Notes under the pieces: generated by a model
Databases searched by the model: none
The model's input: only the letters and a program-made list of their open reading frames with translations
What the model was told of the DNA's origin: nothing
Translations under genes and position numbers: made by a program
Shown: positions 15,060 through 24,079 of the stretch, one piece after another
Layout: each line of letters opens with the position of its first letter
How positions within the stretch are numbered: the stretch's first letter is position 1
Source of the DNA: Bacillota bacterium
Lineage (GTDB): Bacteria; Bacillota; Sulfobacillia; RBS10-35; JAJYVN01
DNA: 43,477 nt
Assembly (NCBI GenBank): GCA_021806565.1
Contig: JAJZXK010000018.1
Span: forward strand, 1 to 43,477
Direction: 5' to 3'

Positions 15060-15902
15060 GTGACGGCTAACGTGCGTTCGTATGGCCGTGCTATACTGGC
15101 AGTGCTCGGCAGCGCGCCTGCGCTGTTTGCGGCACGGGCGATGGGTCTCGGCGTCTTGCAGGGCGTCACAGAGTTCCTGCCCGTCAGCTCCTCGGGCCAC
15201 CTCGTGCTCGCCGAGCATATGTTCGGCATCGCACGCCCCGGGCTTTCCCTGGAAGTCGGCGTGCACCTGGGAACCCTGCTGGCCGTCGCCGTCCGTTATC
15301 GTCGCGACGCCGCCAGGGTATGGCGCGATCCGGCGCGTGGGTTCGAGCGGGGAGCGCAACTTTTTTGCGCTACGTTGCCGGCGGCCGTGGTCGGGCTGGC
15401 GGGCGGAGGCGCCATCGATGCGCTCTTTTCCTCCCTGCCGGCGGTCGCCGTGGCTTGGTGCGTCAGCGGGTTGGCCCTGGTGGCGGTCAGCCGCCGCCCG
15501 CCGGGCCGGCGGAGGCTTGCCGGTCTGCGGCTGCGCGAAGCACTCTGGATCGGTGCCTGTCAGGCGATCGCTCTGGTCCCCGGCGTCTCGCGGTCGGGTG
15601 CGACCATGGCGGCGGGGTTGGTCACGGGGCTCGAGGCCAGCCAGGCGGTCCGATTCGCCTTCCTGTTGTCGGTGCCAGCCGTGGCGGGCGCCGCGCTACT
15701 GGAACTCCCCGCCCTGGCGGCCCTGCCGGTCCCCTCCCTGGCGCTGCTCGGGCTGGCGGCGGCGGCGGCCGCGGTGACCGGTCTTTGGGCGCTCCGGGTC
15801 TGCGAGGGGCGGGTGACGCGGAGCGGGCTGGGCGGCTACGGCTACTATTGCCTGGGGCTGGGCCTGCTGTGCCTCGGATGGTGGTTTCGGCCGCGGGCAT
15901 GA
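15060..15902 (+). CDS. uppP: Undecaprenyl-diphosphate phosphatase (UppP/BacA)
   Basis: Integral membrane enzyme that dephosphorylates undecaprenyl diphosphate, recycling the lipid carrier for peptidoglycan; overexpression gives bacitracin resistance. Both signature motifs are present: [16 protein letters not shown] (catalytic Glu/Ser) and [17 protein letters not shown], with about eight hydrophobic segments. GTG 15060 has a GGGAGG site, giving 280 residues. However, an extended -10 (TGCTATACT, 15089-15097) lies downstream of that start. If used, translation would begin at GTG 15102 or ATG 15141, closer to the usual short N terminus. The stop overlaps the spoIIIE start as ATGA. Confidence 0.92.
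   Translation: MTANVRSYGRAILAVLGSAPALFAARAMGLGVLQGVTEFLPVSSSGHLVLAEHMFGIARPGLSLEVGVHLGTLLAVAVRYRRDAARVWRDPARGFERGAQLFCATLPAAVVGLAGGGAIDALFSSLPAVAVAWCVSGLALVAVSRRPPGRRRLAGLRLREALWIGACQAIALVPGVSRSGATMAAGLVTGLEASQAVRFAFLLSVPAVAGAALLELPALAALPVPSLALLGLAAAAAAVTGLWALRVCEGRVTRSGLGGYGYYCLGLGLLCLGWWFRPRA
15089..15097 (+). promoter_or_regulatory. Extended -10 element at the start of uppP
   Basis: TG-C-TATACT is a perfect extended -10. It lies inside the longest uppP reading, so it bears on the start choice; no -35 is evident. Confidence 0.4.
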
Positions 15903-18343
15903 GGGGCCGCGCGGCATCGGACGAGCGGGCGGGGGAGGGTTCGGCGACGGGTGCGACCAGGGGGCGCAGGCGCAAGGCGCGCGCCGCGACCAAGGGCTTT
16001 TGGGCCGCCCAGCCGCCGGCGTTGCGGCGGGACGTCCTGGCAGTGGCGCTGTTCGGGTTGGCCGCGCTGGGCGGGGTGGCCCTCGCGCAAGCGCAGCCCC
16101 ACGGGTTGCTCGGTGCTTTGCAATACGGACTGCAGGCGTTGTTGGGCCGGGTCGCCCTTGCCCTGCCGCTGGCCGTTGCAGGATTCGGTGTCGCCGTCCT
16201 CTTCCCGCCGCGGGCGCAGGCGGTCGCAGCGCGCGGGGCGGGGTTGGGCCTGTTGGTCGCCGTGGTCGCAGCGGGGGTGGGGCTGAACGCCGCGCATCCC
16301 GCCACGCCGGCGTGGCAGGGACCGGGCGGCGCCGTGGGTGCCGTACTGGACATGGTCCTGCGGGGAATCCTGGGTCGGGCCGGTGCCTGGGTAGTGCTGG
16401 GGACGGCTGGCCTGGCGGCGATGTTGCTCTTGGTGCAGTTCTCCCTGGCCCCCACGCTGGCGTGGCCGTTCCGCCTGGTCTGGTCGGTCCTGCGCGGGTT
16501 GGGGCGGGCGGTCTATGGGTTCATGACCGAGCCCGTGGCACCGCCGGAGGCGCAAGCCCCGGGCTCGGAACTCGGCGCAACGGCGGGCACCGCAGTCGAG
16601 GTGCTCGATGCCGCGGTCGAGGTGGTCAAACCGGCCGCCCCCCGGCGGCGGCGGCGGCGCCCGCCTGCGGAGGTGGACCGGCCGATGGCCGCCCCGGCGC
16701 TCGCCGAGCCAGACCCGGCGCGGCCGCTCGCGCGCGAGGAGCCTCCGAGCGTGGACGCGGACCCTTCCGAGGTGGCCTCCGGCATGCAGGTTCCAGCGCC
16801 GGCCGCGACAGACGCCGAAGACGCGATGCCGGACCTCATCGGTCACCGGCATGGCGCCTCGCCGGCAGCCGGGACGGTGGGCCCGGCGCCCGCGGCCGCC
16901 TACCAACCGCCGCCGCTGGACCTGCTGCGGCGCAGTCAGCCGGCTCGGGCCGGGATGGCGCGCAAGCGGGACGCCGCGGCGCATGCGACGCAACTCGAAG
17001 AAGCCCTGCGCAGCTACGGCGTGGAGGCCCGCGTCGTCGACGTGACCCAGGGGCCGGCGATCACCCGCTATGAGGTCGCGCCCGGTCCCGGCGTGAAGGT
17101 GGCGCGCATCGTCGCCCTGGCTGACGACCTGGCGCTGACCCTTGCCGCCAGCGATGTGCGCATCGTCGCGCCCATCCCGGGCAAGGGCGTCGTCGGCATC
17201 GAGGTACCCAACTCGGACGTGTCGGCGGTGCACCTGCGGGATGTGTTGGAGAGCGCCGATTTCCAGCGCGCCGCCTCGCCGCTGACCGTCTGCCTCGGAC
17301 AGGACATCGCCGGCAAACCGGTGGTCTGCAGCCTGGAACGGGTGCTGCACGTGCTGGTAGCCGGCGCCACCGGATCGGGCAAGAGCATCCTCATCAACGC
17401 GATGCTGGTCAGCATGCTGTATAAGGCGCGGCCCGAGACCCTGCGTCTGGTGCTGATCGATCCGAAGATGGTCGAGCTTTCGAACTACAACGGCATCCCG
17501 CACCTGCTCGCCCCCGTCGTGACCGATCCGAAGAAGGCGGCGGCGACCCTGCGCGTCGTGGTGAAGGAGATGGAACGGCGGTACGGCCTCTTCACCAAAG
17601 AGGGCGTGCGCAACATCTCCGGTTTTAACACCGCGGTCGTGGCCCGGGGTGAAGAGGTGCTGCCGTTCGTGGTCGTGGTGATCGACGAACTGGCCGACCT
17701 GATGCTCGTGGCCAGATCGGACGTGGAGGACTCCATCCAGCGCTTGACGCAGATGGCCCGGGCCGCGGGGATCCACTTGATCGTCGCGACCCAGCGGCCG
17801 TCGGTGGATGTCATCACCGGTGTGATCAAGGCCAACATCCCCACCCGCATCGCCCTGGCCGTCGCATCGCAGATCGACTCCCGCACGATTCTGGACGGCA
17901 GCGGGGCCGAGAAGCTCGTCGGCCGCGGCGACATGCTCTTCCGACCGATGGGGGTGCAAAAAGTGCTGCGGGCCCAAGGGGCCTTCATCGACGACTCCGA
18001 GGTGGAGGCCGTGCTGTCGTTCCTGCGGGAACGGGGCCGGCCTGAGTATGACGCGACCCTGATGGAGGTGGAAGAGGAGGAGGGAGCGCCCGGACTCGAA
18101 ACCCCCGACGAAGACCGCCTGTTTGTGGACGCCCTCGCCGTGGTGGTCGAAAGCGGCCAGGCTTCGGTCAGCAACCTCCAGCGCAGGTTGCGGGTCGGTT
18201 TCACCCGCGCCGGCCGGCTGATCGACATGATGGAAAAGCGTGGCTTCGTCGGCCCGCACTCGGGGAGCAAGTCGCGCGAGGTGCTCATGTCGATGGACCA
18301 GTTCCGCCGCCTTTACGGAGACCGCGGCGGTCTCTCCGGATGA
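15899..18343 (+). CDS. spoIIIE: DNA translocase FtsK/SpoIIIE
   Basis: Membrane-anchored hexameric ATPase that pumps DNA through the division or sporulation septum. The 814-residue protein has a basic N terminus, four membrane segments (roughly residues 43-185), and an acidic/Ala/Pro linker to about residue 330. The alpha/beta motor follows, with Walker A GATGSGKS at about 488-495, Walker B VVVVIDELADLM and ATQRPSVDVITG. The C-terminal gamma winged helix (about 740-810) includes QRRLRVGFTRAGRLIDMME, which reads orienting sequences. ATG 15899 overlaps the uppP stop. The location near tepA/ylzJ and RNase J matches Bacillus spoIIIE. Whether the cell also has a separate vegetative FtsK is not visible. 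Confidence 0.93.
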   Translation: MRGRAASDERAGEGSATGATRGRRRKARAATKGFWAAQPPALRRDVLAVALFGLAALGGVALAQAQPHGLLGALQYGLQALLGRVALALPLAVAGFGVAVLFPPRAQAVAARGAGLGLLVAVVAAGVGLNAAHPATPAWQGPGGAVGAVLDMVLRGILGRAGAWVVLGTAGLAAMLLLVQFSLAPTLAWPFRLVWSVLRGLGRAVYGFMTEPVAPPEAQAPGSELGATAGTAVEVLDAAVEVVKPAAPRRRRRRPPAEVDRPMAAPALAEPDPARPLAREEPPSVDADPSEVASGMQVPAPAATDAEDAMPDLIGHRHGASPAAGTVGPAPAAAYQPPPLDLLRRSQPARAGMARKRDAAAHATQLEEALRSYGVEARVVDVTQGPAITRYEVAPGPGVKVARIVALADDLALTLAASDVRIVAPIPGKGVVGIEVPNSDVSAVHLRDVLESADFQRAASPLTVCLGQDIAGKPVVCSLERVLHVLVAGATGSGKSILINAMLVSMLYKARPETLRLVLIDPKMVELSNYNGIPHLLAPVVTDPKKAAATLRVVVKEMERRYGLFTKEGVRNISGFNTAVVARGEEVLPFVVVVIDELADLMLVARSDVEDSIQRLTQMARAAGIHLIVATQRPSVDVITGVIKANIPTRIALAVASQIDSRTILDGSGAEKLVGRGDMLFRPMGVQKVLRAQGAFIDDSEVEAVLSFLRERGRPEYDATLMEVEEEEGAPGLETPDEDRLFVDALAVVVESGQASVSNLQRRLRVGFTRAGRLIDMMEKRGFVGPHSGSKSREVLMSMDQFRRLYGDRGGLSG

Positions 18344-18604
18344 ACTCGGCGGCACCTTTTCCAACTTCCGGCGCAGAAACAGCGGAGAAGTCCACCCGGC
18401 CTTCGGTCGGGGACTCGGTCCGGCCGGGGCCCGCGCGCCGCGGGTGTATCCACCGTCCAAGGCCGGGGCCTGGACAGGCAAAGGGCCTCGACCCTGACCG
18501 CGGAAACCCGCCGCCACTTAGCGACCGGCGCCGGATGGCGGTATCCCCGCCCGGCCCGAGCGGCGGACGGTGGCGGTGGCGCGGCGGTGCACGGGGGCGG
18601 GTGC
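18344..18604. other. Non-coding gap after spoIIIE
   Basis: No supported gene. GC-rich sequence with several short self-complementary stretches, and no clear promoter. Confidence 0.4.
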
Positions 18605-18919
18605 GTGGTGGAGCCGGTCTTGCTGCCCTGGCAGAACGAACTGGCAGAAGAGGCGGGCGCCGACGATCGCGCCCGCGTCGTCACCAGTACCGCGGCGGGC
18701 GACCGGGTCCTCTTCGGAACGGCGAGCGTCGGCGACCTGCACCTTGCCCAAGCGCTGGCCCGCGCGGGCCGCGAGGTCTTCGTGGCGCACGCTGGCAGGA
18801 GCATCCAGGTGCTGCGGGCGCCGGAACTCCCCGTCGTCCTGGTCAGCCGAAAGGCCGCAGAGGTCTCTTGCGGCCTGAGCGAAGCCCGTGCCCGGGCTCC
18901 GGTGGAACTGCCGGTCTGA
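18605..18919 (+). CDS. Hypothetical protein, about 104 residues
   Basis: Not recognised. The frame from GTG 18605 (or GTG 18608) has a balanced, protein-like composition with few Arg, alternating hydrophobic segments (RVVTSTAAGDRVLFGTAS, EVFVAHAGRSIQVLRA, PVVLVS) and GGGGCGGG just upstream as a possible ribosome-binding site. The overlapping reverse frames are Arg/His-rich and less likely. It follows spoIIIE in the same direction after about 260 bases. The pattern suggests a small alpha/beta protein, but no family can be named. Confidence 0.45.
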   Translation: MVEPVLLPWQNELAEEAGADDRARVVTSTAAGDRVLFGTASVGDLHLAQALARAGREVFVAHAGRSIQVLRAPELPVVLVSRKAAEVSCGLSEARARAPVELPV

Positions 18920-19333
18920 GAGAGGCGATGAGGCGGCCTTCCCACGTCGGGACGTAGTGCCTCCACGGCGTCGCACATCCGGGGAAGCGCCTGGCAGGGG
19001 TAGCCAATTGCGGCCCGCGTGTCCGCGCGTCCCTATGAGTCCTCCATAAGCTCACAACCGCCAGCAGGAGTCTCACGGGCGCCTCCGTATAGTCCCTAGG
19101 TTTCGCCATTTGAACCCAGCGGACCCACGATGCCGTCTGGAGCAGTGCGTACGGCGTGATCGCCGCACGTAGGACGTGACGAGTCCGTCATCTCATGGTG
19201 CTGCGATGTCGCCTGAGGGTCGCGGGTTCGACTTCATGCACCGGGCAGGCATCCATGAAGGGGGGTGGCATACGCGGCCACAGCGATGGGAGCGAGGATC
19301 GGACATCGGTGATCGGCAGAAGGAGGTTTCTGA
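18920..19333. other. Intergenic region before the CBM9-like lipoprotein gene
   Basis: No gene supported. GC falls compared with the flanks. A TATAGT at 19088-19093 lacks a -35 partner. The AAGGAGG ribosome-binding site of the next gene lies at 19320-19326. Confidence 0.45.
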
Positions 19334-20071
19334 ATGCTCCGACGATGGCTGGCGCTCGGGTGCGGGATGGTGCTCTTGTGTCTAACCACCGCTTGCGGCA
19401 GTTCCGGCGCAAGACCGGCAGCCGCGAAAGCTTCCGGCGCAACGGCGCCGTCGTCATGCTCCAGTGGTGGCGCTGCGCAAGGGGTGATCCTTCCGGCCGT
19501 CGGGCAACCGGATGCGGGTGTCGATAAGCCCACAGGTACCTGTTGGGCGAAGATCGCGCCGACACCGATTACGAATGTCACTTTCGGCTCTGCCCCTCCC
19601 GGGTCCTCGGCTTCGGTGCGCGTAGCATGGAGTTCAAAAGCGCTCTACGTACTGTGCTCGGTCAAGGCGTGGCCGTTACATGCGGCGGCGCCCGCCAGCA
19701 CTTGGTGGCAGAACGACGCATGTGAGTTTTATGTGAGCGGGTCGAATGCACACAGTGGTTCGTATGGTGCTCATGATGGTCAGATCGGTCTTGTATATTC
19801 GGGGGGTCTGTACGCCGGACCGAACAGCAAGGTGACACTTGGCGCGCTCAAGGGCGTTGCCAACGTCAGGGCGAAGAAGGGGTACGACGCCCTTCTCATC
19901 GTCCCGTGGTCCGCACTGGGGGTCACCCACCCCGCCAAGGGTCAGTCGTATCAGTTTGACGAAGCGGTGGATTATGGCAGTTCTACAGGGAAGTATGTGG
20001 GCCAGCTGAGTTGGACGGGTACCGGTTTGTTCGGAAATACCAAGGCATGGGGCGCGGTCACGCTGCGCTAG
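19334..20071 (+). CDS. Lipoprotein with a CBM9-like carbohydrate-binding domain
   Basis: A 245-residue secreted lipoprotein. The N terminus has a basic start, a hydrophobic core and the lipobox LTTAC, so Cys21 would be lipid-modified outside the membrane. A Ser/Ala/Gly linker follows, then a domain resembling family 9 carbohydrate-binding modules: VAWSSKALYVLCSVK, WWQNDACEFYVSG, RAKKGYDALLIVPWSALGV and a closing WGAVTLR strand. It lacks an attached catalytic domain, so it may bind a glycan at the cell or spore surface; this is inference. ATG 19334 has a near-perfect AAGGAGG site. Base composition is noticeably less GC-rich than in neighbouring core genes, consistent with accessory DNA. Confidence 0.75.
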   Translation: MLRRWLALGCGMVLLCLTTACGSSGARPAAAKASGATAPSSCSSGGAAQGVILPAVGQPDAGVDKPTGTCWAKIAPTPITNVTFGSAPPGSSASVRVAWSSKALYVLCSVKAWPLHAAAPASTWWQNDACEFYVSGSNAHSGSYGAHDGQIGLVYSGGLYAGPNSKVTLGALKGVANVRAKKGYDALLIVPWSALGVTHPAKGQSYQFDEAVDYGSSTGKYVGQLSWTGTGLFGNTKAWGAVTLR

Positions 20072-20583
20072 CAGGGTCGTCACCCGAAAATGGCATGCTA
20101 TGGAATGGCGAACCCTCGGCCCGCTGCAGTGACGGCACGGGATGGCCGGGGATGCTTTGCGAGGATCGTACGGAGTGATTGGCGGGTGCACCCCGAGACT
20201 GACCGAAGGCTGGGGATGCAGCCCAGACGTTGCGTCCAATCACCCGTGGCTTGATCCAATACGATGGCGGCTGCTTCGACAGGTGGCTTCTGGGTGAACC
20301 GCCCAGGGGCCACCCGCCCCGTCCACTCCCGAGTCGGCGGCCAGGACCGTGGAGAGGATCGGAGGGATTCCTGGCGCAGCGACGCGCGGTTCGAACTCCG
20401 GCGCTCTCGGCGCCGGGCGGCGGTCGGGACATCCGCGCAACGACCGTCGGCGGCCGCAGGGCCTCGGCTTGGACGCTGCGGCCGCTCCTCGGCGCCCGTA
20501 GGTACTTCGCACCCGGCGCCGCCGGCGAGATGAGCGGAAGGCCTGGGTAGGAGCGAGCGCACAAGAGCGGACCCACCACGACA
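20072..20583. other. Gene-poor gap
   Basis: No supported gene on either strand. The frames that stay open are Arg/Pro/Gly-rich shadows without ribosome-binding sites. Confidence 0.45.
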
Positions 20584-21114
20584 TTACGGGCGGAACAACT
20601 CCGCCGACGCGCCGGCAAGGACACCCGCGAACCGCCACAGGTCGTGGGCATCCTCCCGCGCAAACGAGTAGGAGTGCCTCTCTTTCACATGGTCCGTGAC
20701 TGTCAGGACGACCACCCGCTGGTCGCGCGGGACGAACCAGAAGATGGCGCCGCCCACCAAGAGCGCGAGTCCCGTCCACCCGTGCACCAGTGCCCAATGC
20801 AGGTGAGAATTGCCGATCGGGGTACGCAGAGCCGCGATGCCTTGGAGCATTGCTCCAGCCACTGCGATGGCCACTGCGGGAACGCGAAGAGGATAGGCCT
20901 TCTGGCGATGCGCCGCACACTCGACCTTCACCAGACAAGCAAGGGGCATGGACAGAAATCTTCTGCCGTTAGAGAGATCGCCTTCGAACGTGGCAACCAA
21001 ACGCACGTTGGTCAAGGTCAAGACGGCCGTATCGCAAGCGCATGCGGAGACGATTCGTTCATCTTCACGCGCCAACGGCAAGCCGAGAGGCAAGGCCGTA
21101 TCCGTTCCGCCCAC
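20584..21114 (-). CDS. Two-span membrane protein with a PH-like N-terminal domain (hypothetical)
   Basis: About 176 residues. The N-terminal part (EDERIVSACACDTAVLTLTNVRLVATFEG, read as two blocks either side of DTAV) resembles bacterial PH-like domains, where a conserved L-T-x-T-N-x-R-L strand is typical. Two hydrophobic segments follow: VPAVAIAVAGAMLQGIAAL and GLALLVGGAIFWFV. The C terminus is a strand-helix ending (VVVLTVTDHVK, then a helix to LFRP). No ATG lies near the conserved part; GTG 21114 with GATGGGTGG upstream is a weak guess. It converges on no clear neighbour. Function unknown; a membrane stress or cell-envelope role is only a guess. Confidence 0.55.
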   Translation of the reverse strand: MGGTDTALPLGLPLAREDERIVSACACDTAVLTLTNVRLVATFEGDLSNGRRFLSMPLACLVKVECAAHRQKAYPLRVPAVAIAVAGAMLQGIAALRTPIGNSHLHWALVHGWTGLALLVGGAIFWFVPRDQRVVVLTVTDHVKERHSYSFAREDAHDLWRFAGVLAGASAELFRP

Positions 21115-21407
21115 CCACCCATCGCCGCACCGGTGGGTGGGATTCCCTGTGGACGGAGACGAACCTCCCACCGCGCTCCATGGACCGGCGGCACCCGTCG
21201 GGCGAGGGGCGGTAGATCTGGCGGATCGATTGCACCCGCGGGGCTGACGCGGTGCCAGCCCGCGTCCGAAGGATGGCGCCCGTCCCGGGAGAGCCTTCCG
21301 CCGACCGCCCGTGGCGGTGTTTGGGTGGCGGGCACATGGCGGGAGCCTTCCATGGGCATGCTGCCCTTCGGTGCGGGCCCCGGGCCTGCACCGGGGGGGT
21401 AGTGCAC

Positions 21408-22697
21408 ATGCGTTTCCGGCGTCTCGGTCGTGCCGGCAGGCTGCTCGCGGCAATCGCGGTGTTGGCGGTGGGGGTGGCCGGCTGCGGCCGTTCGCCGCGG
21501 GCCATGCCTGCGCCGAGCGGCACCGGGTCATCCACCTCGTCCGGTACGTCCGGTCTGCCGGCACTGAAGGTTCTGCCGTTTGCGACGAACCACAAGATCA
21601 TACCCGGCAAGCCGCCGCTACCATTGGTGGCCGCCAACGCGGCGGCAGTCTCCGCACTGGCACCGATGTGGTACAAGGTGATGCCCAACGGCAGCGTCCG
21701 TGACCTGAGCATGAACAACGTCAAGACCTACGCCGCGGCAAACCACATCGCGCTGACGCCGTTGGTCGCCAACTATAACGGCACCAGCAGCTTCCTGCTG
21801 AGCGCGTCGGCGCGAAGCCGGGCGGTCACCGGATTGACCGCCATCCTCAAGCGCAACGGCTACCACGGCCTGAACATCGACTTCGAGTTGCTCAAGACGC
21901 AGGCCCGCACTGGGTTGAGCGACTTCGTGAAAGCACTGGCGGCCAACGCCCATGCGATGGGTAAGACCGTCACGGTCGACGTGATCCCGGCCGGCAGCCG
22001 CCGCAGCCTTCACTATGCGTACGACTTCAGGACCCTCGCCCAGGAAAGCGACGGGATCGTGCTCATGGCCTATGACGCCCACGACAACACGTCCAAGCCG
22101 GGGCCGATTGCCCCCCTGGCGTGGGTCCAAAAGCGCGTCAAGGAAGCGATGAAAGCCGGCGTTCCGGCGAACAAGCTGATCCTGGGCTTGGCCGACTACG
22201 GCTATAACTGGGCCAACGGTACCAAAGGGAACACCGTCGGTCTGAAAGCGGCCCTCGCGCTGGCCGCCAAACAGCACGCGCACGTCACGCGAAACCGCAA
22301 CGGTTCGCCCCATTTCACGTACACGGTCGGCGGCATCCGACACACGGTGTGGTATGAAGACAGCACCGCGATCCTGCCGAAGATCCGGTTGGCCCGCCAG
22401 TTGCACTTGGCTGGCCTCGCCCTCTGGCGTGCGGGTTACGAGACGCCCTCCTTCTGGAACGCCCTGCGCCAGGCGGCGGGGACCGCTGGTACGCCGGTGA
22501 CCCCCGTGAATCCCGCCGCGCCCGGCGCCAGTGCTTCCGTGAGTAGCCCGGTGGGACAGAGTGCGACGTCGGCATCCTCCGCTTCCCAGAGTTCCTCCTC
22601 GTCCTCCGCGGCCTCCACCTCTTCGTCGTCTGGCGCCGCGGCCTCACGGTCCACGCCCAGTTCGGCGACATCCGCCTCCGGGGCCAGCACATCCTAG
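21408..22697 (+). CDS. GH18-family lipoprotein, spore peptidoglycan hydrolase-like
   Basis: A 429-residue secreted lipoprotein: hydrophobic signal with lipobox VAGC, a Ser/Thr/Gly linker, then a glycoside hydrolase 18 barrel. The active-site strand reads GYHGLNIDFELL. The form N-I-D-F-E, keeping the last Asp and the catalytic Glu, is that of spore-associated GH18 proteins such as SleL/YaaH/YdhD, which cut cortex N-acetylglucosamine bonds. GIVLMAYDAHD, a PANKLILGLADYGYNW segment and a late GLALWRAGYE strand complete the barrel. No LysM repeats are present. The C-terminal 55 residues are almost all Ser/Ala/Thr. ATG 21408 follows a G7 run; GTG 21402 is possible. A perfect terminator hairpin follows. 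Confidence 0.85.
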   Translation: MRFRRLGRAGRLLAAIAVLAVGVAGCGRSPRAMPAPSGTGSSTSSGTSGLPALKVLPFATNHKIIPGKPPLPLVAANAAAVSALAPMWYKVMPNGSVRDLSMNNVKTYAAANHIALTPLVANYNGTSSFLLSASARSRAVTGLTAILKRNGYHGLNIDFELLKTQARTGLSDFVKALAANAHAMGKTVTVDVIPAGSRRSLHYAYDFRTLAQESDGIVLMAYDAHDNTSKPGPIAPLAWVQKRVKEAMKAGVPANKLILGLADYGYNWANGTKGNTVGLKAALALAAKQHAHVTRNRNGSPHFTYTVGGIRHTVWYEDSTAILPKIRLARQLHLAGLALWRAGYETPSFWNALRQAAGTAGTPVTPVNPAAPGASASVSSPVGQSATSASSASQSSSSSSAASTSSSSGAAASRSTPSSATSASGASTS

Positions 22698-22761
22698 ACG
22701 CCCGTCCGCACATTGCCCCACGGGCCAGTGGCGGCACCTGGAACCTCGAATGGCCACACGG

Positions 22762-22799
22762 GGGCAAGAAGGACTCCCGGCAGGGAGTCCTTCTTGCCC
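22762..22799 (+). terminator. 17-bp perfect hairpin after the GH18 gene
   Basis: Arms 22762-22778 and 22783-22799 are perfectly complementary around a GGCA loop, 65 bases after the stop. A clear intrinsic-terminator-type structure, although without a long T-run. Confidence 0.75.
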
Positions 22800-22885
22800 T
22801 CGACTCAGTCGCCGGGGGCGGCGCATCCCGCGTAGCGGCCCGCTCCCGCCCGGCTTGGGTTCACCGCGTCCGCTGGGACCTATGG

Positions 22886-23514
22886 GTGCCAAGGCCCGCA
22901 TCTCGGCCGGGCGTGCGGGGCGGCGTTGTCTGGCCCAGGCGCCGTGCCCACCGTCCGGGCAGGATCGTCCCAGTCTTGACGGAGGGGTCCACCTCAGGAT
23001 GTGTGACCGGGCTGGTCGGGGCAAAGTCGATCTGCTCACCCGGCGCGCGGGCGTCATACAGCCAGGCTCGGTTCAACCTCGCAGGGCGCATCATCGAAAA
23101 GTCGATGGGGCTGACGTACGAACGCGCCGTCGCCTCCCTGCTGCTCGAACCGCTGGGCCTGCGCAAGAGCTTCTTCGCCCGCGACGACATCATCACCCGA
23201 AGGTTCCCGGCAGCGACGGCGCGCTTTGCGTTGCGCGCCTCTGGCGCCGGTCGCACGGTGACAACCCGGGGGGAGGGCTCGCTTCGTCCGTGTCCGACCA
23301 GCTACGCTGGGCCCGATTTCCACCTCGGTGACGGCCGCGCGGAAAGTGGTCAGCGCCCGCTGTCCGCGGAGCTCCTGCGGCGGATGCATGAACCGACAGC
23401 CACCTTGCGCGGCAGTGCGCTTGGCGGGGCCGTCGGCGTCGGTTGGTTTCTGCGCGACGCGACGGGGAAGGGGTGCGCACCGTGCGGCACCTCGGGTCGG
23501 CCAACTCGCCGCCT
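22886..23514 (+). pseudogene. Remnant of a beta-lactamase-family serine hydrolase
   Basis: Only the middle and later part of a class C beta-lactamase-like (serine hydrolase) protein is recognisable. SYSQARFNLAGRIIEK contains the Y-S-N-like second motif (here Y-S-Q). It is followed by LLLEPLGLRKSFF, then after a degraded stretch LLRRMHEPTATLRGS and GGAVGVGWFLRDATGKG. The N-terminal catalytic S-x-x-K region is absent: upstream codons are Arg/Pro-rich noise. The final HGG motif is also lost, because the frame runs straight into a MerR fragment. Treated as a dead gene, probably accessory. Confidence 0.75.
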
Positions 23515-24010
23515 GCAGGGGACCGTAAAGGCCGTGCGCCACTACGATGCACGCGGCCTGCTGAAGGAGCCGACGCGCGACGCGTCGGATTACCGCTGCT
23601 ACACCGCACGGCACGCCCTTGCCCTGCTCCAGATCAAGACGCTTGCCGCTGCCGGCGTACCGCTCGCCAGGGTCAGGGAATTGCTCCCTGCCCACCCCGG
23701 CCAATTCGCGTCGGCGCTCGCCGCGATAGGGGATCCCGAGTTTGGCGCCATCTACCTCGCATACGACGGCGCGTTCGCCTGGTCCGTGGACGATTCCCGG
23801 CAGCGGAGCCTTGCCGACCGCAGCCGGCGCTGGCTCGCGCGACAGCGCCGCGCGCAGGCGGGCCGCGACAGGCCGGCTCCGGATCCGGTGCCCGCCCAGT
23901 TCGTCGTGGTGGCCTTTCGGGGGCGATTGCCGGCCTGGGACCAGCTCGTCGGTCTGGCCACGGCACGGCGCGCGGCAGGCGGCGATGCTGAGCCCGCAGG
24001 GTTGCCGTGA
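23473..24010 (+). pseudogene. Frameshifted MerR-family regulator fragment
   Basis: The stretch TVKAVRHYDARGLLKEP, then YRCYTARHALALLQIKTLAAAGVPLARVRELL, is the winged-helix DNA-binding domain of a MerR regulator. Its first helix is missing in this frame. In the +1-related frame GTG 23473 reads VRTVRHLGSANSPPAG, which could be the original N terminus, so a one-base slip near the G4 run at 23518-23521 would have broken the gene. The C-terminal part (to TGA 24008-24010) is not recognisable as an effector domain. As it stands, the domain is fused in frame to the preceding hydrolase remnant. Confidence 0.65.
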
Positions 24011-24032
24011 AGCCCGCGGGGTCCGCGGGCTT
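24010..24032. terminator. Hairpin between convergent genes
   Basis: AAGCCCGCGG (24010-24019) pairs perfectly with CCGCGGGCTT (24023-24032) around a GGT loop. It sits immediately at the end of the merR remnant and before the end of the reverse-strand Gln-rich gene; probably bidirectional. Confidence 0.65.
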
Positions 24033-24079
24033 GGATGCCGTGCTGCGAGCCGGGAAAGCCCCGGCCGGATCCACTTGTC

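Noticed and set aside
18843-19109. Reverse-strand 88-codon frame
   Set aside because: Biased composition, no ribosome-binding site, and it overlaps the better plus-strand small gene.
19195-19255. A GGGTTCGA stretch suggesting a tRNA T-arm
   Set aside because: The flanking bases cannot form a T stem or acceptor stem, and no anticodon arm precedes it.
20058-20663. Reverse-strand frames in the 20.1-20.6 kb gap
   Set aside because: Arg/Ser/Pro-rich with no conserved motif or start signal; judged non-coding.
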